The notes under the pieces were generated by a model. It was given only the letters and a program-made list of their open reading frames with translations. It did no database searches and was not told the origin of the DNA. Source: XYD1-FULL-44-32 sp964355855 (GTDB lineage Bacteria; Patescibacteriota; Minisyncoccia; Phycocordibacterales; XYD1-FULL-46-19). From it: a DNA stretch of 12,956 nt. A program made the translations under genes and the position numbers. The stretch is taken from positions 1 to 12,956 of the forward strand of contig CAYHFD010000021.1 of NCBI GenBank assembly GCA_964355855.1, read 5' to 3'. Positions 12,922 through 12,956 of the stretch are shown one piece after another. The number at the start of each line of letters is the position of its first letter. The first letter of the stretch is position 1.

Positions 12922-12956
12922 AATTATAAATATATGAATTATATTTTAAGCACAAA

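Overview
The window is almost entirely minus-strand translation genes: EF-G (fusA), EF-Tu (tuf) and 14 ribosomal proteins in S10/spc order. Three genes outside the translation set accompany them. AT-rich leaders mostly without Shine-Dalgarno sequences, compact r-protein genes with Lys-rich tails, and a small membrane protein with a CPDGS-x-VGR-x-PP-x-CEF cysteine motif fit a Patescibacteria/CPR (Parcubacteria-like) genome. That placement is inference, at moderate confidence. The standard genetic code reads through every gene; all 19 genes end in TAA or TAG.

Layout from the right edge on the minus strand: fusA (12921-10777); a small anchored Cys-motif protein (10574-10281) behind repeat copy 3; an unrecognised 167-residue protein (10164-9661) with its own SD and terminator; the tuf promoter (9560-9533); tuf, rpsJ, an assembly gap inside a palindrome, repeat copy 2, rplC, rplD, rplW, rplB; a structured intergenic region with a second promoter (4820-4793); then rpsS, repeat copy 1, rplV, rpsC, rplP, rpmC, rpsQ, rplN, rplX, rplE. 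The spc cluster stops after rplE (no rpsN, rpsH or rplF follows). It faces a plus-strand lipoprotein gene (142-525) across a hairpin-rich intergenic stretch.

The most unusual feature is a 112-113 bp element present three times (4141-4253, 7418-7530, 10575-10686). All copies have the same orientation and each abuts the ATG of the downstream gene (rplV, rplC, and the small membrane protein). Its arms are identical in all copies: 19 paired bases plus the flanking AT, with a fixed 4-nt bulge. The ~70-nt centre is homologous but diverged. ATGA or ATGAA occurs on both sides, as if the element inserted at a start codon and duplicated it. At rpsS-rplV, removing the element restores the tight TAA-C-ATG junction seen at rpsQ-rplN. 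I recognise no known family for it: it may be a start-codon-targeting miniature mobile element, a translational leader, or both. Other long inverted repeats occur at 4639-4741, 4837-4946, 7596-7791 and 683-962.
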